A DNA stretch of 35,498 nucleotides from JBHENW01 sp046261875. Its GTDB lineage: Bacteria; Acidobacteriota; Thermoanaerobaculia; UBA5066; Gp7-AA6. Below, in pieces: positions 25,408-32,692 of the stretch. How positions within the stretch are numbered: position 1 is the first letter of the stretch; each line of letters starts with the position of its first letter. The notes beneath the pieces were generated by a model. The model made no database searches. It was not told the DNA's origin and was given only the letters and a program-made list of their open reading frames with translations. The position numbers were made by a program, and so were the translations under genes. The DNA lies in contig JBHENW010000048.1 of the NCBI GenBank assembly GCA_046261875.1, positions 1 to 35,498 of the forward strand. The letters run 5' to 3'.

Positions 25408-26747
25408 GCTCGAGCCGCCGCGCCCCTCTCCGCCCGGACCCGCCGGGTCCCGCCCGGGAGCTGACCCCCGATGCCGTCGATCGGCTGCGACAGGAGAACA
25501 TCGTCTACGACGGCGTCACGGGGCTTCCCATCCATCCCTTCGAAGACCCGGCGCGCGCGGCGGCGATCGAGCGCATCGAGCGGCTGGGGGTCATCTACAT
25601 CCAGATCGGAAAGTTCTTCGGCTTCGAGGAGCTCTACGGGTGGGAGGTCTACGACCGGGTCCTCGTCTGCGTCTCCACGGGGTTGCGGGAGGACCTCGCC
25701 GCATCGCCGCTGGCTCCCTTCTTCGTCTCACTGCGCTACTCGGGCACCGACGGCTTCTACCTCCTCTTCGACCTGCCTCCGCCGGCGCGCGGGAGGCCGG
25801 TTCCCTCGCTCGACGAAGAGGGGGCGCGCATCCAGGCGAACACCGTCCGCCGTCTCCGCCACGCTTTCGGCGGGACGACGGTGGACCTCATGAGCGTCCA
25901 CGTCGCGACGCACCGGGCGCGCGACAACCCCCAGGTTCGCCCGTCGCGGCATCTCGCGCGCAACCTCCAGGAAGCGGCGCACATCGTGACGCAGCGTCAG
26001 ACGCGGGAGAAGCTCGACCTGTGCGCGGCGCTGAAGGGCGTCATCGGGACGCGGAAACTGAAGGCCGCGTTCCAGCCGGTGTGCCACCTGCCCGGCGGCG
26101 GCGTCCTCGGCTACGAGGCCCTGATCCGCGGTCCCCGCGGGACCTCGCTCGAGCAGGCGAACGCCCTCTTCGCCGTCGCGCACGAGAATGACATGGACGT
26201 GGAGCTGGAGACGCTCTGCCTGGAGACGATCTTCGCCCGGCTGCCGCGGCCGGTCGGCGCGCGCCAGCTCTTCGTCAACGCCTCTTCGACGCTGTTGCGG
26301 CATCCCGTCTTCCTCGACGAGCGCAACCTGAAAGCCATCAACCGCAGCCACGCGGACGTCGTCGTGGAGATCTCGGAGAAGGAGATGGTCGGCGACTACT
26401 CCTCCTTCGCGGAGATCCTGGACAGGATCCGCGCCTCGAAGCTGAAGATCGCGATCGACGACGCCGGGTCCGGCTACTCCGGCCTGGAGACGATCCTCTA
26501 CCTGCGCCCCGACTACATCAAGGTGGCCGACTCACTCGTCCGCAACCTCGAGGGGGATCCGATCAAGCGGGAGATCATCGCGAGCCTCGCCGCGATTGGC
26601 CAGCGCGTCGGCGCGACCCTGATCGCCGAGGGCATCGAGCGGGACGAGGAGCGGCAGGCGCTCGTGGATCTGGCGATCCCGTACGGACAGGGCTTTCTCC
26701 TCGGCCGCCCGTCCTTCCACGTCTCCCGCGCAAACGCCGTATCCTAG
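25404..26747 (+). CDS. EAL-domain c-di-GMP phosphodiesterase with degenerate GGDEF domain
   Basis: The ATG at 25404 overlaps the receiver stop (ATGA). The 447 residues contain a degenerate GGDEF-like domain (about 30-200), in which SGTDGF stands at the GGDEF position and VTGLPIHPF at the DxLTGLxNR position, so it cannot synthesise c-di-GMP but might bind GTP or regulate. The EAL domain (about 210-440) has the expected catalytic set: Glu238 of EAL in YEALIRG, Asn in FVNAS, Glu in EISEKE, the two Asp in IDDAGSG, Lys in YIKVADSLV, Glu in AEGIE and Gln in GQGF. It should hydrolyse c-di-GMP to pGpG. It counteracts the cyclase encoded two genes upstream. The stop is TAG at 26745-26747, directly in frame with the ABC-like coding sequence. 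Confidence 0.88.
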   Translation: MSSSRRAPLRPDPPGPARELTPDAVDRLRQENIVYDGVTGLPIHPFEDPARAAAIERIERLGVIYIQIGKFFGFEELYGWEVYDRVLVCVSTGLREDLAASPLAPFFVSLRYSGTDGFYLLFDLPPPARGRPVPSLDEEGARIQANTVRRLRHAFGGTTVDLMSVHVATHRARDNPQVRPSRHLARNLQEAAHIVTQRQTREKLDLCAALKGVIGTRKLKAAFQPVCHLPGGGVLGYEALIRGPRGTSLEQANALFAVAHENDMDVELETLCLETIFARLPRPVGARQLFVNASSTLLRHPVFLDERNLKAINRSHADVVVEISEKEMVGDYSSFAEILDRIRASKLKIAIDDAGSGYSGLETILYLRPDYIKVADSLVRNLEGDPIKREIIASLAAIGQRVGATLIAEGIERDEERQALVDLAIPYGQGFLLGRPSFHVSRANAVS

Positions 26748-26816
26748 GCCGTCGTCGAAGCCATCCGTCTCGAGCAGGTCACGGTCCGGGAGCGGGGCGC
26801 GGTCCTCTGCCGCTCC

Positions 26817-27518
26817 GTGTCCCTATCGGTTCCGGCCGGGACCGTCTACGCGCTCCTCGGGAAGCCGGTCGAATGCCGGACGGCCCTCATCCGCTGCCTT
26901 TGGGGACAGACCCGGCCGGTGGAAGGCCGCGCGCTCGTCTTCGGGCAGGAGCCGCGCGGGGCGAGGAGGCGGATCGCCCGCGTCGGCGGAAAAACGCGAC
27001 GCCGCTGGGGCTTCCCGCGCACCGTGCCCCTCCCCGAGGAGGCTCTCGCGGCGGCCGTCGCGCGGGGCGCCGATCTTCTGCTGCTCGACGATCCCGCCTT
27101 CGCGGACCGGGGCCCGGCGCCGCAGGTCCTCGCCGAAGCGGTGCGGCAGGGCCGGACCGTTTTCTTCGCGGCGTCCGACCCGGCCCGCGTCGAGCTCCTC
27201 GCTCACCGCGTCGGGATACTGGCGGGCGGCCGCCTCGTTCTGGATGAGGAGCTCATGCGTCTGAAGCACGCTTTCCGCCGCATCCGCTACTCGAACGAGA
27301 TGACCGAGACGCGGAGCGAGTACGGCAGCGAGCTCGACGCGTTCGACGCGGTCCGCGTGAGGGCTCGCGGCTGGGGGATCGAGGCGACCGTCTCGGACTT
27401 CGAGGAAGAGAAGTTCGCGCGATTTCGCGCGATGGACGGCGTCCGCGAGGCGCGCGCCGAAGCACTCTCTTTGGCGGAGATCTTCGAGGCGGTCTCCGAG
27501 CGAGCCGTCCGGGATTGA
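26817..27518 (+). CDS. ABC-ATPase-like protein with degraded catalytic motifs
   Basis: The first canonical start is GTG 26817 (233 residues), but ABC-domain sequence begins earlier in the same frame: IRLEQVTVRERGAVL, encoded from about 26763, forms the first beta-strands. Between the EAL stop (26745-26747) and 26817 there is no ATG, GTG or TTG in frame, so the true start is unclear. The fold outline is that of an ABC exporter nucleotide-binding domain. Its motifs are altered: Walker A reads GKPVECRTAL (no Gly-Lys-Thr), the LSGGQ signature is replaced by LPEEALAAA, Walker B ends LLLLDDP with Asp for the catalytic Glu, and the H-loop His is replaced (AASDPARVE). It therefore probably does not hydrolyse ATP. 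No permease gene is nearby. It may be a regulatory partner of the c-di-GMP operon. Confidence 0.7.
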   Translation: MSLSVPAGTVYALLGKPVECRTALIRCLWGQTRPVEGRALVFGQEPRGARRRIARVGGKTRRRWGFPRTVPLPEEALAAAVARGADLLLLDDPAFADRGPAPQVLAEAVRQGRTVFFAASDPARVELLAHRVGILAGGRLVLDEELMRLKHAFRRIRYSNEMTETRSEYGSELDAFDAVRVRARGWGIEATVSDFEEEKFARFRAMDGVREARAEALSLAEIFEAVSERAVRD

Positions 27519-27551
27519 GCCGGGGACCGCGCTCCGCTATCGTCGCGCGGC

Positions 27552-28787
27552 GTGCACGGATTCCAACGTGTGGACGGCGAGCTGTTTTGCGACGGCGTGC
27601 GGCTTTCGGACATCGCGCGCGACGTCGGGACCCCGGTCTACGTCTACAGCCGGGCGCTGATCGAGGAGAGCTACCGCCGCTTCGATGCGGCCTTCGCGCC
27701 CGTCCCGCACCTGGTCTGCTACGCGACGAAGGCCAATTCCAACCTGACGATCCTTCGGATACTCGCGGCCCTCGGCGCGGGAGCCGACGTCGTCTCCGGA
27801 GGAGAGCTGCGCGCGGCCCACGCGACCGGGTTCTCGCACGAACGCATCGTTTTCTCGGGGGTCGGGAAGACGGTGGACGAGATCCGGTTCGCCGTGGACA
27901 GCTCCTTGTTGGCGATCAATGCGGAGTCGGAGAGCGAGATCGCCCTCATCCAACGGGAGGCCCGGACGATCGACTATCCCGCGCGTGTGGCCCTGCGGGT
28001 CAACCCGGACATCGACGCGAAATCGCACCCCTACATTTCGACCGGCCGCAAACACAACAAGTTCGGGGTCGACATCGCCCGCGCCCGCGAGATCTTCGCC
28101 AAGGCCCGCTCGCTCTCCCACGTGGAGATGACCGGCATCCAGGCCCACATCGGCAGCCAGATCCTCGATCTCGAGCCCCTCGCACAGAGCGCCGGAGAGC
28201 TCGCCCGGCTGGCCCTGTCGCTCTCGGAGGACGGTTTCCCCATCGAGACCCTCGACATCGGGGGCGGGCTCGGCATCGCTCCGGCCGGTTCCCGGGCGCC
28301 GGGACCGGAAGAGTACGCGGCGGCGGTGCTGCCACACCTGAGCGCCCTCCCGTTCAAAATCTTGATCGAGCCCGGACGCGCGATCGTGGGACCCGCCGGT
28401 GCCCTGATCACCCGGGTCCTGTACGTCAAGGAGAATCCCGAGAAAAAGTTCGTCATCACCGACGCGGGCATGAACGACCTGCTCCGCCCGGCGCTCTACG
28501 ACGCGATCCATGGCATTGAATCGGTCGCGCCCCGCGAGGGCACGATGACGGTGGACGTCGTCGGCCCGGTCTGCGAAACGAGCGACTTCTTCGCCCGCGA
28601 TCGCGAGATCGGCCGCGTCGTGGAAGGCGACCTGGTGGCCATCCGGGATACCGGGGCGTACGGCTTCGCCATGTCGTCCAACTACAACTTCCGGCCGCGG
28701 GCGGCGGAGGTCCTGGTCGAAGGCGACGCCTATCGGGTGATCCGCCGCCGCGAGACCTTCGAGGACCTGACCCGCCTGGAAGCCTGA
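27552..28787 (+). CDS. lysA: diaminopimelate decarboxylase
   Basis: PLP enzyme converting meso-diaminopimelate to L-lysine, the last step of lysine synthesis; cytosolic. The GTG at 27552 gives 411 residues, normal for the family. The PLP Lys60 is in CYATKANSN; further family signatures are GADVVSGGEL, VNPDID, HKFGV (here HNKFGVD), QAHIGSQ, the phosphate-binding GGGLG, EPGRAIVG, the Cys in GPVCETSDFFA and the C-terminal YGFAMSSNYN. It follows the ABC-like gene after 33 bp, so it may share the upstream transcript, though no functional relation to c-di-GMP is evident. Transcription probably ends at the hairpins at 28804-28892. Confidence 0.95.
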   Translation: MHGFQRVDGELFCDGVRLSDIARDVGTPVYVYSRALIEESYRRFDAAFAPVPHLVCYATKANSNLTILRILAALGAGADVVSGGELRAAHATGFSHERIVFSGVGKTVDEIRFAVDSSLLAINAESESEIALIQREARTIDYPARVALRVNPDIDAKSHPYISTGRKHNKFGVDIARAREIFAKARSLSHVEMTGIQAHIGSQILDLEPLAQSAGELARLALSLSEDGFPIETLDIGGGLGIAPAGSRAPGPEEYAAAVLPHLSALPFKILIEPGRAIVGPAGALITRVLYVKENPEKKFVITDAGMNDLLRPALYDAIHGIESVAPREGTMTVDVVGPVCETSDFFARDREIGRVVEGDLVAIRDTGAYGFAMSSNYNFRPRAAEVLVEGDAYRVIRRRETFEDLTRLEA

Positions 28788-28803
28788 AACCGCTCTACCT
28801 CAT

Positions 28804-28822
28804 AGGGGGATAAAATCCCCCT
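28804..28822. repeat. perfect 8-bp inverted repeat with 3-base loop downstream of lysA
   Basis: AGGGGGAT - AAA - ATCCCCCT lies 17 bp after the lysA stop. There is no T run behind it, so it is not a standard intrinsic terminator. It could protect the 3' end of the lysA mRNA or be a protein-binding site upstream of the TonB-dependent receptor. Confidence 0.5.
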
Positions 28823-28858
28823 GGAGCAGGACGAGGTGTTTCAAACTTTATATGGTCT

Positions 28859-28892
28859 CTCCGGCGGGGCCCTCCCGCTGCGGAGCTTTTTT
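28859..28892 (+). terminator. probable intrinsic terminator ahead of the TonB-dependent receptor gene
   Basis: CTCCG (28859-28863) pairs with CGGAG (28881-28885), with an inner CGGG/CCCG pairing, followed by C and six T (28887-28892). It lies only 25 bp upstream of the receptor ATG, so it either ends the lysA transcript or sits in the receptor leader as an attenuator. Confidence 0.55.
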
Positions 28893-28916
28893 CCGGGACA
28901 CCGGAAGGAGTGAGGC

Positions 28917-31700
28917 ATGCGCTATCGCCACCTACTCGCGTTCGTCGCTCTTGTTCTCCTGGCCGTGCCGATCGCCCTCGGCCAGACCACCGGGTCCGTC
29001 AGCGGCGTCGTGACGGATGAGGGCGGCACCCCTCTGCCCGGCGTGACCGTGACGATCGCGGGCGACCCGCTGCCGCTCGGCCGCTCGGCCGGGACGCTTT
29101 CGGACGGGAGCTTTCGGTTCCTCGGGCTGACCCCGGGCGAGTACCGCGTCCGAGCGGAGCTCACCGGGATGGGAAGCTACGAACGCGCGGTCATCGTCCA
29201 GCTCGGTAAGGACACGCAGGTCCAGCCGCGCATCCAGGCGACCGCGACTGCCGCGGTGGAAGTAACGGCCGCGGCGCCCATCGTGGACACCAAATCGACG
29301 GACATCTCCGAGGTGACGACCAAAGAGACGCTCGAGAAGCTTCCCCTGGCTCGGACGTTCACCGGAACATTCCAGCTCGCGCCCGGAGTCGCCGAAACCG
29401 GAGTCTCGATCGGGCCGACCAATGCCGGGGTCAACGCAGGGGGAGGACGCCAGGACAACACCTATCTCTACGACGGCGTCAACGTCACGAACCCCTTCTT
29501 CGGCGACGCGTATCAGGATTTCGCTGAGCTCGATATTCAGGAAGTCAACATCACCCGGGGCGGCATCTCCGCCGAGTTCGGACGCACCGGAGGCTTCCTC
29601 GTCAACGGGGTCACGCGGTCGGGAGGCAACGAGTTTCACGGTGAAGCCCGGTTGGAGTGGCAACCAACTTCGCTCACCGCGGACAGCACCGACCCAACCC
29701 TCGAGCGCAAGATCGACAAGCTGCGCCCGGGCGCTGCGCTCGGCGGGAAGATCGTCCCGGACCATCTCTTCTTCTATGCCTCGGCCAATCTTTACCGCCA
29801 GGTCGAAGAGGAGAGGGTCAACAATTTCGGGCCGGTACCGGACTCGGAGTTCGACCAAAACGAGCTTTTTGGGAAGCTGACTTTCAACCCGATCTCGAGC
29901 CTTCTCTTCGACGCTTCCTATCGGTGGCGGGATTCGGACATCAACTTCGACGGTATTTCTGCCCGCGAGGAGGGAACCGTCAGCTCGACCTCCGAGATCA
30001 AAGACCGGGTCGCGGTGATTTCCGCTCTATGGACTCCGACTCCCCAGTTGACCTTCGAGGCCAAGTTCAATCACAACGAGAACCGCAACGCGTCTCTCCC
30101 GACGATCCAGTTCGGATACCAGCCCCCCTTCGACGCGGCGAACCCAGCCATGGTCGGCCGGTACGACGACGGGCTCCTGGTGCGAGGGAGCGACGACTTC
30201 ATTCAGAACCAGGACTATTTCCGCGACGAGTACCGCTTCTCCACCTCTTATCTCGCCAGCCTCTTCGGAGGAACCCACGACATCCGGGCGGGCGTCTCCT
30301 TCAGCGACAACCGCGAAGAGCTCTTCCGGATCGGCAACGGCTGGGGATCTATCATCCAGACCACCTCGTCGTCGTGCGGCCCGGTGAGCGCGCGTCCCTG
30401 CTACCGCGCTCGCTACTGGCAGGCCCAGGACGCCCAGATCTCGGAGGGGGAGACCTGGGGAGTCTTCCTTCAGGACCGCGTCACGTGGGATCGGCTCACG
30501 CTCAACCTCGGCGTCCTGGCAAATCGCGACGAGTTCATCCCCAACGAAGGCCTCGGGTTCGACACACTGCGGGGCGACTTCACGATCCCCAACGCGGACA
30601 TCCCGACATGTGCATTGGCCCCCGCGGGGGCTCCTGCGTGTACTTACAAAGCCAACAAGGTCTTCGATTTCGACGAGCAAATCCAGCCGCGCGTGGGGAT
30701 TGCCTACGTGCTCGACAAGACCGTGGGGGACAAGGTCTACGCCAACTTCGGCCGCTACTCCAACATGGACAACCAGTCTTTTGCCCGCTCCGCGGCGCCT
30801 CGGCGGTTATTCCGGGTCGACGCCTTCTTCGACAGGACGACCGGAGCGCTCATCACGTCGGTTGTCCGGAGCAACAACACCAACAAGCGCGTTCTCGAGA
30901 ACATCGACCCGACGAAGACCGACGAGGTCATCACCGGGTATGCGCGTCCGCTGGGAGGCGGATGGTCGGCGGAGGTCTGGGGCATGTATCGGAAGACCGA
31001 CGACATCATCGAGGATTTCCCGGGCGTGGATCGCGCCACCGCTTCGGGTTTCCGCTATGGAAACATCCCGGGTTACCGCAAGTACCGGGCAGTCACGCTG
31101 GAGGCCCGCAAGGCCTTCCGGGACGACTGGTCGCTCGACGTGTCTTACACACTCTCGCGGCTGGAGGGGAACTGGGACCTCGACTATGCGACCCAGCTCT
31201 TTTACACGTCGTCGTACATCGAGGACGGCCCTGGACTCTATGTGGACGACCCCAATCGGGACGGGATCCTGATCGGCGACCGCACCCACGTCGGCAAGGT
31301 GTTCGCGAGCTACTCGTTTCCCTGGGGCACGACCCTCGGCGGCTACCTGAGATACCAGAGCGGACGTCCGTACGAGGCGCGGGGCTTCGACATTCTTTAC
31401 GGCACCGACTACCTCTATCTGGAGGAAGCGGGCAGCCGTCGCCTTTCGTCCTGGACCAACCTGGACCTCGCGATCGGACAGGGCTTCGCGCTCGGGCCCG
31501 GCGAGCTCAAACTTGGAGTGAGCATTTACAACGTCTTCAACGAGCAGCCGGAGCTGTCCGTAAATCCCGACGTGTGCCTCATCGGGCCGTGCACGTCGAT
31601 ACCCGCGGTGGGTGACCCCAACCGCAATCCCAACTTCGAGCGGCCGACTTCCTACGCAGCGCCGAGGCGCTTGTCGGTCTCGGCGACGTACTCTTTCTAG
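28917..31700 (+). CDS. TonB-dependent receptor, Oar-like, with carboxypeptidase-regulatory-like N-terminal domain
   Basis: A 927-residue outer-membrane protein. The ATG at 28917 has a strong Shine-Dalgarno sequence (GGAAGGAG, 6 bases upstream). Residues 1-22 are a signal peptide. Residues about 24-110 form a carboxypeptidase-regulatory-like beta-sandwich (GSVSGVVTDEGGTPLPGVTV, DGSFRFLGLTPGEYRV). The plug follows (about 125-235: NTYLYDGVNVTNPFFG, IQEVNITRGGISAEFGRTGG), then a beta-barrel ending in SVSATYSF with the terminal Phe expected for BAM-dependent assembly. Two Cys pairs occur in extracellular-loop-like regions (SSCGPVSARPC; PTCALAPAGAPAC). Oar-type receptors of Acidobacteriota and Myxococcota are thought to import or export large substrates with TonB/ExbBD energy; the substrate here is unknown. 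Followed by a terminator at 31714. Confidence 0.93.
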   Translation: MRYRHLLAFVALVLLAVPIALGQTTGSVSGVVTDEGGTPLPGVTVTIAGDPLPLGRSAGTLSDGSFRFLGLTPGEYRVRAELTGMGSYERAVIVQLGKDTQVQPRIQATATAAVEVTAAAPIVDTKSTDISEVTTKETLEKLPLARTFTGTFQLAPGVAETGVSIGPTNAGVNAGGGRQDNTYLYDGVNVTNPFFGDAYQDFAELDIQEVNITRGGISAEFGRTGGFLVNGVTRSGGNEFHGEARLEWQPTSLTADSTDPTLERKIDKLRPGAALGGKIVPDHLFFYASANLYRQVEEERVNNFGPVPDSEFDQNELFGKLTFNPISSLLFDASYRWRDSDINFDGISAREEGTVSSTSEIKDRVAVISALWTPTPQLTFEAKFNHNENRNASLPTIQFGYQPPFDAANPAMVGRYDDGLLVRGSDDFIQNQDYFRDEYRFSTSYLASLFGGTHDIRAGVSFSDNREELFRIGNGWGSIIQTTSSSCGPVSARPCYRARYWQAQDAQISEGETWGVFLQDRVTWDRLTLNLGVLANRDEFIPNEGLGFDTLRGDFTIPNADIPTCALAPAGAPACTYKANKVFDFDEQIQPRVGIAYVLDKTVGDKVYANFGRYSNMDNQSFARSAAPRRLFRVDAFFDRTTGALITSVVRSNNTNKRVLENIDPTKTDEVITGYARPLGGGWSAEVWGMYRKTDDIIEDFPGVDRATASGFRYGNIPGYRKYRAVTLEARKAFRDDWSLDVSYTLSRLEGNWDLDYATQLFYTSSYIEDGPGLYVDDPNRDGILIGDRTHVGKVFASYSFPWGTTLGGYLRYQSGRPYEARGFDILYGTDYLYLEEAGSRRLSSWTNLDLAIGQGFALGPGELKLGVSIYNVFNEQPELSVNPDVCLIGPCTSIPAVGDPNRNPNFERPTSYAAPRRLSVSATYSF

Positions 31701-31713
31701 ACGGACCTTCACG

Positions 31714-31747
31714 AGGCCGGGCCGGGGGCGCAAGCCTCCGGCCTTTT
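31714..31747 (+). terminator. intrinsic terminator of the TonB-dependent receptor gene
   Basis: AGGCCGG (31714-31720) pairs with CCGGCCT (31738-31744), ending in TTTT (31744-31747), 14 bp after the receptor stop. It lies in the convergent gap before the gene ending at 31762; only the plus-strand side has a T run. Confidence 0.7.
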
Positions 31748-31761
31748 GTGCTCTCTCCGGT

Positions 31762-32664
31762 CTAGCGACTCGCCCCGGGGGCCGCGGGGAGCTCCTCCGG
31801 CTCGATCTTCTCGTCGGTCGCGACCTCGAACTTCCTGTAGTCCGTGTACTCCGACTCGGAGTCGATGCGCAGGCCTTTCACCAGCAGGAGGCGCGCGTGT
31901 CCCCGGAACCGGGCATACGCGGGCAGCCAGACTTCGCCGTTGACTTTGCGTCGGACGAACGAGGCCGTGGCTCCCTTGTAGAGGCGCGCAAAGACCCCGA
32001 GCCCGTAGGAGAACGTGTCCAGCAGCTCGGCCTCGGCCCGCACGACCTGGTAGTCCTGCTCGTCCACCCACGCGCGGCCCGCGAACTTCTGGAGGATCTT
32101 TCCGGCCCGGTTGGAGGGTTTCGCGCCCGGACGCGGCGAGAAGGTCACGACAAGGGAGGACCGGCCATCGAGGACCTCCCGGCCCTGGAACGCGATGTCG
32201 TACATGCGGAAGAGCTCGTCCACGATCTCCTGCTCCCGGCGCGCGCGTTCGAGCCGGCGCTTCTGACGTTTGGCCTCCGCCGCTTCTCCCCCGGCCATCG
32301 CCCGCGCGACCTTTTTCTCGTGGTCCCGGTCCTGCTCAGCCAACTCGTCGGGAGGCAAAGGGGATCCGTTCCGCGCGACGAGCTTGCGGTACGTCAGCCG
32401 GGACCGCGCGGACGGGTACACCTCGTAAACCTCGTGCTTCTCCTCGGTGACGTTCCCCTTCGCATCGAAGCGCTTCTCCGTCCGGCGCTCGGTGAACGTG
32501 TACTCGTCGAGCAGGTACTCGTCGCTGTGGAGCCGTTGGCGCACCTGTTCGAGGAAAGCGCGGGCGTCCGGAAGGGGAGTCGCAGCGTCCTGGGGCAGCA
32601 GGGCGCCGGGGGTCGCCAAAAGGATCCCGAGGAGTACGGCGAGCAGCCGACGGTCCTGAGTCAC
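31762..32664 (-). CDS. secreted protein of unknown function, possibly LolA/LppX-like fold
   Basis: A 300-residue product with a signal peptide (residues 1-25, ending GALLPQ). A helical start (LEQVRQRLHSDEYLLDEYTF) leads to beta strands, then a highly charged helical insert (residues about 108-150, many Lys/Arg/Glu), then a beta-rich C-terminal half with YDIAFQGREVLDGRSSLVVTF, GRAWVDEQDYQVVRAEAELL and GEVWLPAYARFRGHARLLL. The pattern of a strand-rich half describing a conversion 'VDEQDYQVVRAEA' is seen in outer-membrane-lipoprotein-sorting-like proteins, but I cannot assign it firmly. It follows the phosphatase/TPR lipoprotein gene by 28 bp on the same strand and is probably co-transcribed. 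Confidence 0.65.
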   Translation of the reverse strand: MTQDRRLLAVLLGILLATPGALLPQDAATPLPDARAFLEQVRQRLHSDEYLLDEYTFTERRTEKRFDAKGNVTEEKHEVYEVYPSARSRLTYRKLVARNGSPLPPDELAEQDRDHEKKVARAMAGGEAAEAKRQKRRLERARREQEIVDELFRMYDIAFQGREVLDGRSSLVVTFSPRPGAKPSNRAGKILQKFAGRAWVDEQDYQVVRAEAELLDTFSYGLGVFARLYKGATASFVRRKVNGEVWLPAYARFRGHARLLLVKGLRIDSESEYTDYRKFEVATDEKIEPEELPAAPGASR

Positions 32665-32692
32665 CGACCGGATGATATTGCGGGTTCGGTTT

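Noticed and set aside
28804..28822. The AGGGGGAT-AAA-ATCCCCCT hairpin as an intrinsic terminator for lysA.
   Set aside because: No T run follows; it is listed as an inverted repeat only. The T-tailed hairpin at 28859-28892 is the better terminator.
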